A stretch of 21,539 nucleotides of DNA from Isoetes engelmannii (lineage: Eukaryota; Streptophyta; Lycopodiopsida; Isoetales; Isoetaceae): contig JAANSK020267826.1 of the NCBI GenBank assembly GCA_011763485.2, positions 1-21,539 on the forward strand, written 5' to 3'. The position numbers and the translations under genes are program-made. Every line of letters begins with the position of its first letter. Within the stretch, counting starts at the first letter, position 1. Shown piece after piece: positions 1 through 9,110 of this stretch. The notes beneath the pieces are model-generated. The model did no database searches. It had not been told where the DNA came from and was given only the letters and a program-made list of their open reading frames with translations.

Positions 1-311
1 ACAACAAAATCATAGAAAAACCATGTGAAAAAACGTATAAAAATCTAAAAGTAACCCCCTATTATAGTGCTAGATATGGGTTGCTATAGCGTGAAATTGC
101 ACTGTCCAGTAGCTTGGAAGCATCACTCGTCAGCATTTGCCTGCGGACTCAAGCTGTCGAAGCTATGCCAGAGCTTTTGCCTTACAACGGGCAACTGGAG
201 TGCAGAAGCTACAACAACCGGAGGACTTACACATAGCGGGGGCCTTGCATCTCTGGCTCAATCTGCTCCAGAATATCGATAAGGCTTTACACTTGAAGAT
301 GCAGTTCCGAC

Positions 312-388
312 CATCTTACACTATGTTTGGCTTTGTAGTTTAGGATTGCATATTCAGGCTTCATTTTACACCATGTCTGGCTTTGCAG
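312..388. repeat. Imperfect direct repeat, two 27-bp copies 50 bp apart
   Basis: Positions 312-338 and 362-388 match at 23 of 27 bases, and all four differences are C/T. Both contain a TTACA-YYATG-TYTGG-CTTTG core. This is a local duplication; no function is visible. Confidence 0.7.
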
Positions 389-643
389 GAAAAAGTAGGA
401 CATTTGCTTGGAAGATTGAGTCCTGCTTTGCAAAAGTTGTGAGGCATGTAAATGCTCTTGCTTCAAACCATAGGAGGTTTTTGTGTGTCTGAAACCAATG
501 TTGCTCTTGATGTTTTTATCTAGCAGTGAGCGGGAGGGTTCATTTTGTAGCAATTGTTAACTTAGATTCAAAAAGTCCACTTAGAACCAAGAAGATTTAG
601 TTTCGGGTGGCACGATGGAGCACAACTCTGTTTTTGAGCTGCA

Positions 644-709
644 TTTCCAATTTCAATTATTATTATTTCCAATTTCAATTATTATTATTTCCAATTTCAA
701 TTATTATTA
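644..709. repeat. Perfect tandem repeat, 3 x 22 bp
   Basis: Three identical copies of a 22-bp unit (TTTCCAATTTCAATTATTAT plus TA) lie at 644-665, 666-687 and 688-709. No difference between copies suggests a recent slippage or duplication event. The unit is AT-rich and lies outside any gene I can support. Confidence 0.95.
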
Positions 710-791
710 TGTCAACAGATTTAAGGCATCTGAATGTTGGTAAATGAGTCATACAAATTATCTCGATGCTTCGGACTTAAAACCCTGCAAG

Positions 792-1960
792 TCATATTTG
801 CAGGTGCTTGGTGCAGTTTGAATATGTCCACCTCTGTTCTAAATTCAACTTCTTGGGGATAGATCCTCTTCTTGTGTTTAATACCATCAATGGCACTCTA
901 GGATAGCTCATGCCTGCTCTCCTGGGTGAGCTCGCCATAGTCGACCCGACCATAACTTGTCTTTCCGGCTCTTCAGATTCACTGTCACTCTCACTCTCAC
1001 TGTCACTTTTTTCTGAGCTCGATGGTGGAGTGGCCACTCTACCACGTTTAGCTGATAGTTGTTCTTCTAGCTCAAGCCGCAACCGTTTTGCTGATGGCAT
1101 TATTTCTCACCCTACTGCCCCTTCTGACGTGTTTTTCTCTTCCGCACTTGGTTCAGGGGTCTTCGGATAGCTCTTAATTGCATGTGACATAGGCTTCTCG
1201 GCACCTCCGCTGGCCTTCGCCGGAGTCCTTTGCTTCTTTCCCTGCACTGCTGGTGCCTTGAGTTTCTGTGGGCTTGTTTCTGGTTCTGGTTTCTTTAAGG
1301 GGCCATATCTTGATTTCAACCACTTTGAATCATATACCTTTTGGCGTTCTTTTCCATGGTACTCTGTGTAAAGTGTTTTAGACTTGTTCTGCTTATGTTC
1401 CAAGATCCACTGCCGTACGGAACAAAAACCATCCAATAATCATCACGCTTTGTAATACTAGCTGCTTCTAAACTCTTATAAAGGCAGCAACCAATCCCTA
1501 TGGGCACACGATTGCTCGATACCATCTACATTTGCCTTCATTAATGGTGGAAAGTAAGAGTTAAAAAGCAAAGTGTACCGTTTGTGTGTTCTGTCATACA
1601 TGTCTTCTACATCGGCAATAAGCTCGTCTTTCGCGTCGGCTGAACATGCCAGGTCAATAATTATACTCATGTTGGTATACTTCATGAGTCTGGGATCACC
1701 AAAAAATATGCATAAATCTTTCAAATGGTTTGTGGTGGATCCTAGCTGTATGTTACCAATCTCGATACACCAGTGGTACTTGCTATCAACTATATATAAT
1801 TAGCTCGTCAGGTGTTATGTCAACCCCAATAAACTCCATATTCTCTTCACTGTTTTTAGAAGCAGCAACTGCTTCTGCTATGTCAGGCCCTGGTCCAGAC
1901 TAATGTGTAGTCTGCTTTGTCCTTGCTATCAAGTCTGCAAAATCTGCAAAGCATCCAATA
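792..1960 (-). pseudogene. Broken, unrecognised protein gene with basic and acidic tails
   Basis: Several minus-strand open segments follow one another in order: about 1960-1805, 1780-1476, 1525-1316, 1436-1107 and 1100-792. Their overlap and frame changes indicate an interrupted gene. The upstream end has a good splice acceptor on the minus strand (a T-rich tract then ACACAG at 1961-1966), so a last or internal exon probably starts at 1960. The middle part encodes a globular-looking stretch with motifs FFGDPRLMKYTN and DELIADVEDMYDRTHKRYTL, followed by RDDYWMVFVPYGSGSW. The C-terminal part is rich in Lys, Pro and Ala (GKKQRTPAK, a possible nuclear-localisation signal). It then turns acidic, with an alternating Ser/Asp/Glu run coded near 965-1015. 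I do not recognise the family. It could be a mobile-element protein or a degraded host nuclear protein; the motifs alone do not decide. Confidence 0.5.
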
Positions 1961-2121
1961 CTGTGTAAGAAAAAAAAGTAATCCACATGTAAGGAAACAC
2001 ATTCAAATCTATAGTAAATAACTTTCTAAAAGGCACTACACCTGGGGAAACCTAATCCTAAACCCTGCCTAGACCTAATAATTAAAAAGGCTTAACCTAA
2101 TATTAAAAAAAGGTTAAAGTA

Positions 2122-2241
2122 CTAAATTAGTTAATAATAACTAATTTAGACGACAGTTGGTCCAATTCGATTGGGAAGGAAAACCTACCAAAATATGATG
2201 ATCAAATTGGGACTCCCAATTTGCCCCAAATAGATTTGGGG
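2122..2241. repeat. Cluster of four consecutive short hairpins
   Basis: Four inverted repeats follow each other in 120 bp. The first has perfect 12-bp arms at 2122-2133 and 2138-2149 with a 4-nt loop. The second has 5-bp arms at 2162-2166 and 2170-2174. The third has perfect 9-bp arms at 2204-2212 and 2214-2222 with a 1-nt centre. The fourth has perfect 8-bp arms at 2224-2231 and 2234-2241 with a 2-nt centre. Such a group could come from a foldback element, a structured RNA or a decayed MITE, but no terminal repeats or target duplication were found to choose between these. Confidence 0.7.
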
Positions 2242-3836
2242 GAGGAGGAGGAGCAACAACAGCTTGTTCAAGGAAGATGGATAACCTTTGTGATAATGGT
2301 TCCAGTTGTTCTCTTTAGGATCTGACCCTTGGTTATTTAGATGGATGATTAGATCTTATGTTGTTGCTCATTTGATGTTAGGAATGGATTATGGTAGTTC
2401 TTTGATGCACCTCTTGTGCTTCTGGGTTAAGGGAGGATGGAGACCTAAAAGGCTATTAGGATTATAGATGTTTTTAGCTAGAACACTATAAATCCCAATA
2501 ATTGCGGCTCGTGCGTAGAGCCCACCTGGTTGTAGATGTTATGATGTGATTGAGCACCAGACAATGGACCTAATAGTGAAATGGAAATGGGATCCAGTTG
2601 TGGTTGGCTATCGTTTTGGTGTGCTAGGCTTATCGTCAATTACTGAGTGTGGCCCAGGTATGGATCTGACACCCCTGGATCGCAGGATTCAATCTATATG
2701 ATGGTTCTGAGCTCGATAGGTGTAGGTGATCTCGACCTATGGATTTTGGGGGGTTAAGTTGGGTACGGGTGTGGGTTGCCTGATGGAAGCCACATCCTCT
2801 AGCCACACATGCAACCATTATGCTCCTGGAAGGGACTTGTCATATTCCTGCCTCATCGGACTGGGGAGATGCAATCTGGAGTTGTCTCATTGGGTGACTC
2901 CATGATATTATTTCTCTGAAAGGCTACAATCACGTTATAGCATGTTTCAGTCTATCTGCAAAGTGTACACAGGAGGGGTGGATGAAGTGGACTACTCTAA
3001 CCAATGTTCTATGCCAATGCCATTGTCATGATTCCATCTGTTGTTATCCCGAGACCCTGGCCTTCAATCAAACCGCCTTGAGTCTGAGCCCGGGTTAACG
3101 ACCTCATTTATGATGCATTGTGAATTTTATTGGGCATATGTTGATGTTCGTAATGATGATGAATGGGCCACCCTTCGAGGTGGCATATTATTTATATGTA
3201 TCGTGGCTTGTGCTAACATATATGTACGCTCCGCCATATCGGATATCCCAGTGGAGGAATGGGGCCAATGACACCTCCATGTCCTTCAGTCGGACACTTG
3301 GGCCATCACAAGCGGTCCGAGTTAGACGGAGGGCCTGTCCTGGTGATAGTGTTGCTGGGAAAAGGGATTTCCCGTATATATACGATGGGAGCATCGTATA
3401 GGACTGGGAAGCGTCACAGATTTGTTGCATATTTCTGAAAGTGCTGCAACCCAGAACTTTGTACCAAATAGAATAGCTTACAGATACAAGCAATGAATCA
3501 TCAGTGAGTGGCACATAATAAACATAATAAAGTTAGATATTCCTAAAGGTATGGCAAATATTTAGGTGCAAACTTATTGGTAACAGAAGGATGGCTCGAA
3601 GCAGTATTCGAAATTAGATATAGATAACTTAAGGTTTTCAATTTTCCTTGAGGATGGTTTGAATATATAGTATCTTCTTGGAGCTAAAAAAAGTAATTAA
3701 ATTATAGCTGCCCCAACATAACTCGATTATTCCCCATGCTGTTCCATCAAAAAGAATTTTATATCTAACATTGAACTAAAGCTATTTTTGCAGGGTCAAA
3801 TTATTTATCAATGAGCTCAAGGTTCTGAGCGAGAAC

Positions 3837-3855
3837 AAAAAAAAAAAAAAAAAAA
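3837..3855. repeat. Homopolymer run of 19 A
   Basis: Nineteen consecutive A residues. It could be the tail of a retroposed copy, but I found no target-site duplication or recognisable SINE or mRNA-like body upstream, so it is listed only as a homopolymer. Confidence 0.9.
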
Positions 3856-4715
3856 TCATTATGATATGGATCACCATATGTTATCAGGACCCTAAAAGAT
3901 AGTGCGGCATTTTTGCTGGTTAATGCAAAATCTAAATTTGAGGTCTGGGGGAAATATTCGCTCTACAAGATTGCAAAGTATGTTGAAATTGTACCTTAAA
4001 GGACGAGGAACTTCCTCTTCATCAATGAAAGTCATGAATATAACCTTATACTACCCATACTACTCATTTGAAACGAAGGAGCAGATCCATCTGTTCTTGG
4101 CACATGACTAAGGATTTCAAGGCATGGAAGTTGGAGGAATAACAAGATGGACTATTAGCCCAATAGATAAGAGATAAAAAAACGGTAAAGGCACATGTTG
4201 CATAGCAACAAATTGAACACTGGAGTTCACTGATAGCTGAAAAAACGATAACAGAAATAGGGAATACAAAAAATGGTTATGATCCCAGAGAATAAGGTGC
4301 ATACTAGTTTTCCCTAATTGAAATCCTTCAATGCTTCCAACTGTGACAGTTCTGAATTTTCAAAGCTATGAAGAATGTCATACCTGATCGATAGGCAAGG
4401 CATTTGCATTTTTGGAGAACACACAATTCTTAGAGAAGAAAAACTCCTTCGGGGTTTGATAATGCATGTGGCAGTGTCAAACCTGAATATCAAATAAACT
4501 TTATCTAACATGGCATGTTGCATATGCCAGCATCTCAATTTAGATGTAAATATTATGCTTCCATAAATCCAGCCTAGGTCTTCAATGAATGCTTTCCGAA
4601 ATATAAGCAATAAATCTTACAGGAGGAACATTGACCCTCACTGGAACACTATTGCGGCCATAACACAATAGAAGCTAAATCCCAACATCTGGTCGAAAGC
4701 TCCGTTGCCTAATTT

Positions 4716-4823
4716 CCCTGCTTTTCTAATTTTCCCTAGACTTAGAAAGACGGAGATCCAACAGCATGTCCCTACTTTTCTAAATTTCCCTAGACTTAGG
4801 AAAATAAAGATCCAACAGCATGT
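4716..4823. repeat. 54-bp tandem duplication, two copies
   Basis: Copies at 4716-4769 and 4770-4823 differ at 7 of 54 positions. Both end in GATCCAACAGCATGT. A smaller duplication follows directly: TGTCATATTG occurs at 4821 and again 13 bp later. No coding function is visible. Confidence 0.9.
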
Positions 4824-5323
4824 CATATTGGCGTGTCATATTGCCAACGATGATTTGGGTGAGGTGAAGGTGCGACATGGATAGGCTAGAGTTGTAGAAA
4901 AAGTTGTAGGTCAATAGGGCTAGCGTGCGCACTGTGATCCTATTTAATCCAGTTATTAATAAAGCTATAAAGTGGAAAAGGCGCTCCGACCTAGATAATG
5001 CTGAGTTCTGGATCGTGAATGGAAACCACACGACGATGGTAGCGAAGATGATAGTGAACCAGGCTCTTTCATGGCCACCTGAGAGAAAAGAATTGAAGGA
5101 GTTAATTTTTTTCTTTTATGCTAGGAGGATGTGACGTGTGCTTGCTGGCAATTTAACACCCACTGAGTATGTAAAAGTCAGCCAAGAGAACAATGATGTT
5201 GTGAAGAAGTCTATTCACGAAGATGTCTTATTTGAGCAAGTTCAGCAACTCCGGAATCAATGGGCAGTTTATGGGAAGCCAAAGAAAGGAAAACCTGGGC
5301 AGTCACAAGGTGGTCCATTTTCG

Positions 5324-5917
5324 GTAAGTTACACTTCCTGTCAGTCATGTCTCAAATGCATATTAAATGGGAAAATTGGGCGCCCGCCCACTTTCCCCCT
5401 TGGCCATGTGCAGGCATGCACTTCCCCATGCCACCTAACCCATTAAATATGGCACCCGTCCACTTTCCCATGCCAAGACATGTCTACATATGCACCTTCC
5501 CATGCCACTTGTTGACCCATGAAATATGCCGCCCGCCCACTCCCCACCTCCCCCCCCCTCCCGGCCATGTGTAGGCCTGAACTTCCCCATGCCACCTGAC
5601 CCATTAAATATGGCGACCACCCACTTTCCCATGTCAAGACATATCTACACATGCACCTTCTCATGCCACTTGACCCAAGAAATATGGCGCCCGCCCACTT
5701 CCCTTTTGGGCCATGTGTAGGCCTGCACTTCCGCATGCCAACAGACCCATGAAATATGGCACCCGCCCATTTTATCCAAGGCCATGTGTAGGCATGGACT
5801 TTCCCTTGCCACCTAGTCCTCTGTAATATGGCGCCCACGCAATTTCCCCTCCTAGACATGTCTAGGCGAGCACCACTGAGTTATGTGTATCTCACTTTTG
5901 AAGTTACTTTCTTGCAG
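5324..5917 (+). other. Putative 594-bp GT-AG intron in the unknown gene
   Basis: The donor CG|GTAAGT lies at 5323/5324 and the pyrimidine-rich acceptor CTTGCAG ends at 5917. The flanking reading frames continue in the same phase (Ser codon TCG before, AAT TGG GTG after). Most of the interval is the minisatellite at 5359-5874, which has a different base composition from the flanking coding segments. Splicing itself is inferred from the consensus sites and preserved phase. Confidence 0.75.
5359..5874 (+). repeat. Intronic minisatellite, seven units of about 71-84 bp
   Basis: Units begin with a CATNAAATATGGC-like start and a CCCGCCCACTTTCCC block, and end near CATGCCACCTGACC. Approximate bounds are 5359-5440, 5441-5517, 5518-5601, 5602-5675, 5676-5747, 5748-5818 and 5819-5874 (the last partial). 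Two sub-types exist: units 2 and 4 carry AAGACATGTCTACA or a close variant, while units 1, 3, 5 and 6 carry GGCCATGTGYAGGC. Units 1-4 therefore alternate, which suggests that the array grew partly by duplication of a two-unit block. Unit 3 includes an extra C-rich insertion. Confidence 0.9.
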
Positions 5918-6986
5918 AATTGGGTGGCCATATCCACGCAGACTCTAAGGACCAAGTCTATGCGTGACTATGATTACTTTGTTTACACTGACGATGAGAC
6001 ATGGGATATGTGCAAAGAGGTTGCGCAGTTGTTTTATGAAGATAAATTAAAAGATGAGAAGGGTGAGAATATTGAAGTGGAGGAAAGACTGCGGCTTTTT
6101 ACAAATAATAATTGTCGATGTTTGAAGTCCTTGCATCCTATGGACTTGTGACAATTATTGGGCGAGATTAAAGCAGGGACAACCTTCCTTAAAAGTAGCA
6201 AGTCCTACACAGGTAGAAGGACTATGAAAGATAGGGCCCCAGAAGTGAAGAAAATTGGCATAGTCGAGCGTGCTCTGCTCAAATATCTGAAAGAAGTTAA
6301 GAAACAGAATTTCAATGACATGGCAGATGTTAGGAGGGCACATCCCATTTTTAAAGAGGACTTGATGCTTAATATGTCTGCATCCAACGGCAGTGGATGG
6401 ATGGAGAAACGGAAGGGTTCTACAAAAAGAAGCTCTTCCCGATGCCATAGCCGCTAGAGTGGACCAATATCTTCGGGGAGCTATGGTGGAGAGCAACAAG
6501 AATTTCAAATGCTATCAAGTTAGCCAGCTGGGGATGTGCGTGGACATTGTGAACACATCTGCAAGGTTTGTTGGTTGTGATTTCAGGAACATAAAATCGT
6601 TCAAGTCTACGGAAAACTATCAGAAGTTCTTGGATCAGATAAGTATACTTACAAACCAACAAACTTACTGGATCTCTATATTCATAATGCCAGACTGACT
6701 GAATGAGTATCTGCGCGTCATGAAGACAATATGGGGGGTAATCGTGTTTGGATTGGGGCATATCAGGACTCAAACACAAAGACTCCTTTCACATTTCGAG
6801 TGCGTGAGCTCCAGAGTCTCGTGTATTGATGTATGTTGCAAGAGAGAAGGGTTCCGTGCCTACCTTCAGTGACTTGAACCTTTTTTTCACTAGTCTTGAC
6901 CATCCGCAAGAGCATTCAATTTCCAGACCATTTACGGGAAGCAAAAGACATTGAGAAGAATCTGCTGGACACAGAATGCAAATAAG

Positions 6987-7052
6987 GTAATGAATTTGGG
7001 CACCCACTCTATTTCATCAGTGTATCTGCGTCTAACAGAATTTTCTTTGCAG
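6987..7052 (+). other. Possible second, short intron of the unknown gene
   Basis: A donor-like AAG|GTAATG at 6987 and an acceptor TTTTCTTTGCAG ending at 7052 would bound a 66-bp intron. The acceptor is good and a clear coding segment starts just after it. The upstream exon is poorly preserved, so the donor assignment is uncertain. Confidence 0.35.
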
Positions 7053-7690
7053 CATATTGGCTATACCGTCCTTTCTCCGAAAAGGGTGTAGGTGGCGGCA
7101 CTGCTCTTCTACCAAATCAGCTAGATTCCATGACGTGCGCCTACCTTAAATGCAAATTGATGATGGAAAGGTGCACGGTACTGGATTTTTTCTCAAGTGG
7201 TGCATTCGCAGGGCTGCGCTTTGCGAAGGCTAGAAGGCCACTGCCTTTGAGGTCGATGAGGTGTGTTGCCAAAAATTAGGTCAAATATTCGAGCAACTTG
7301 ACATAATGCTAGACTCAAAGAGAGCAGAAACTGGGGCACAACAACAAATAGTTCAGTGGCAAAAGAAACAAGGAGCGTCCAAGATTCCAGAGACCCCACC
7401 AAATCCTTGTCCATTCACCGAAGAAAAATTGAAAGAGGCGCGAGCTATTCTTTGGTCAAGTAAGAGCTCATTGACTGAGCAATTCAGAAGCCCTTGGGAA
7501 CTGGACTGCAGCCTGATCTCTTTCGCAAGAAGAGGGAAACAACGCTATGGCAGGTACAACCTTGATGACCACTCAAGATATAATTGAGGGCAGTTCAAAA
7601 TTCCATGAGATGGTTGTACGGGGTCAAGAAGATCCAGTTGTCGAAGATACTGTTGAACCAGGCCAGCATATTTCGGTTGTACTAGAAACT

Positions 7691-7810
7691 CAAGATCCAG
7701 GCCAGCAGGATTCAGAGCAACAAAGCAAGCAAACTCCTGAGGATCAAAATCAAGATCTAGGCCAACAGGATTCAGATCAACAAAGCAAGCAGACTCTTGA
7801 GCAACAAATT
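7691..7810 (+). repeat. 60-bp in-frame duplication in the Gln-rich tail
   Basis: Copies at 7691-7750 and 7751-7810 encode two versions of a 20-residue Gln/Asp/Ser-rich unit (core GQQDS-QQSKQT). The period is a multiple of three, so the duplication kept the reading frame. It lies at the very C-terminus of the unknown gene, six bases before the end of its stop codon. Confidence 0.9.
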
Positions 7811-7819
7811 CATTGAATG

Positions 7820-9077
7820 CCCCCACGTGACGAAGAGGAGGGGGCACCTGAATCACTTACATCGGGTATGCAGCGGTAACACATCGCATGTTATAGGGTA
7901 AAGTCTCCCCTCCTTAAAGAAGCAAATATAGAATTGAATGGTACCCGTAGATCGGGATACCAAACAACGTGAAAGGATTTAACAAAATGATTAACAAATT
8001 ACTTTAGCAAAGCCATACTATTGTCGAAAGTTGAACCCCAAACAATAACACCCAAGGGTCGCTAGAAATGAGCAATTACATTTTCTATTAGGGTTACAAG
8101 GATTAAGAATCTCGAAAGGATTCCTAATGTGTAAGGTAGAAATTACTATCTTTGGAGTGTGACTTGTTTGAAACAAGCGCCATAACTAGATGGTGGTTCA
8201 TGTCCATACTTGACATTGACAACTGACATTGGTAGGAGATACTAACTAATACCAATTCATTCGCATGGAATGTATGATAGAAGAAAGATAATTAAAGATT
8301 ATTGACCACTTGACAATAGTTGTATATTGACAATTGTGGTGCTCAAACCACAAGGCATCTGGGGCACAAGATCAATGGAATGAAAAACATGTTTAAGGTA
8401 GCAAACATTCAATTTCTTGTGGATACATCATCCACTAGATTATGACACGAGAATGTAGTATGATTAGATGCCATAACAAGATTATACATGGTAAAACACA
8501 TGTATTATATTTGTAGGTCTTTAAAATCCTATGATATAGGCTGGAAATATGAACATAGCTATGTTGCTATGTCAAGCAAGAATATACGATTTTAGACTTT
8601 GGAATGGCTTAGACATGTTGTTCTTTGCCCGATAACTACAAGTATCACACGCCAATGTTGGAAATATCTGGTGGCATGAAATACCACACTAATGGTGATA
8701 GCTAAGATGTTGACTCAACATCCAATTTATACTAATTAAGCTTACATTGAATATACTCAAGGTATACATGATACAAGGCCAAGAGATAAGCTTTGAAGTT
8801 ATCTCAAGTGTTTGAAATTGATTATTTTTTACAACTTACTGATAGGGATAACAACAAATATAATTTAGGGGTAGCTAGAATAACATCAGCGTATTCTACA
8901 ATGTCCAGGAATAGTTCGGCGTATGAATTATCTTATGTGATTATGCACGAAGAGAATGAGGACGACTGTTGCAATTTTGAGGTATAACTGATAAGAGGCT
9001 AGAACATACTAAATCCAGGTCCCGATAAGGAGCGAGACGAGGTGTATAGAGTGTAAGTGTAATATTACCTAGGTCAA
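7820..9077. other. AT-rich stretch with no recognised gene, left of the LINE
   Basis: Stops are frequent in all six frames and I recognise no coding motif. The sequence continues across the LINE at 10158, so this block and 10158-11370 were one piece before insertion. It may be a decayed mobile element, but no terminal repeats or domains support a call. Confidence 0.5.
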
Positions 9078-9094
9078 GAGTTCATATGCGCCTA
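9078..9094. repeat. LINE target-site duplication, 5' copy
   Basis: GAGTTCATATGCGCCTA here matches GAGTTCATATGTGCCTA at 10141-10157 in 16 of 17 bases. The single difference (9089 versus 10152) is C to T at a CpG, the kind expected from methylated-cytosine decay. Confidence 0.93.
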
Positions 9095-9097
9095 CAT

Positions 9098-9110
9098 ATA
9101 TGAACTCTTG
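9098..9110. repeat. Inverted copy of the target site at the LINE 5' junction
   Basis: ATATGAACTCTTG at 9098-9110 is the exact reverse complement of CAAGAGTTCATAT at 9075-9087, with a 10-nt spacer. The left arm covers the start of the target-site duplication. The right arm sits between that duplication and the first LINE-like bases (9111). Confidence 0.85.

Larger units (their letters stand above)
1..790. other. Non-coding stretch with no gene recognised
   Basis: I see no convincing coding sequence here. Short open frames occur on both strands, but they overlap each other, carry no recognisable motif and show no consistent codon pattern. Two small repeats listed separately (312-388 and 644-709) are the only clear structure. 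Confidence 0.6.
1963..4700. other. Long stretch without a recognisable gene
   Basis: The open frames here are all short, none longer than about 110 codons, and none shows a motif I recognise. The left end could be the intron upstream of the minus-strand remnant that begins at 1960. The stretch holds the hairpin cluster at 2122-2241 and a 19-A run at 3837-3855. Otherwise I see nothing that supports a feature. Confidence 0.5.
4910..7816 (+). pseudogene. Broken multi-exon gene of unknown family
   Basis: Coding-like segments in the same order and strand span this region: 4910-5323, 5918-6457, about 6393-6658, parts of 6700-6986, 7053-7252, 7261-7587 and 7547-7816. In-frame stops (for example at 5132 and 6149) and frame changes show that it is not intact. 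The first segment carries NAEFWIVNGN, ALSWPPERKEL and AGNLTPTEYVKVSQENNDVV; the second is charged (APEVKKIGIVERALLKYLKE). Later segments carry KNFKCYQVSQLGMCVDIVN and YWLYRPFSEKGVGGGTALLP. The C-terminal part is Gln-rich with two 20-residue repeats, ending at the TGA at 7814-7816. A strong donor (TTTTCG|GTAAGT) and acceptor (TTTCTTGCAG|AATTGG) join the first two segments in phase 0, so this was a spliced nuclear gene. I do not recognise the family; it may be a mobile-element protein or a host gene. Confidence 0.55.

Noticed and set aside
2048-2070. Telomere-like CCTAAACCCT
   Set aside because: Only one near-copy of the plant telomere unit is present, which is expected by chance; there is no array.
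3120-3401. Possible organellar membrane-protein fragment
   Set aside because: Hydrophobic, Tyr/Met-rich wording in two frames at first suggested a mitochondrial gene insert, but it did not match cytochrome b or cox1 as I remember them, and neither frame is convincing.
3837-3855. Tail of a SINE or processed pseudogene
   Set aside because: I found no target duplication and no recognisable body upstream of the A run.
5359-5874. CRISPR-like array
   Set aside because: Units are contiguous, diverged and of varying length, with no constant repeat separated by unique spacers; this is an intronic minisatellite in eukaryotic DNA.
8793-8987. Small 64-codon open frame
   Set aside because: It has no motif, no credible start and an AT-rich setting; chance is the simplest explanation.
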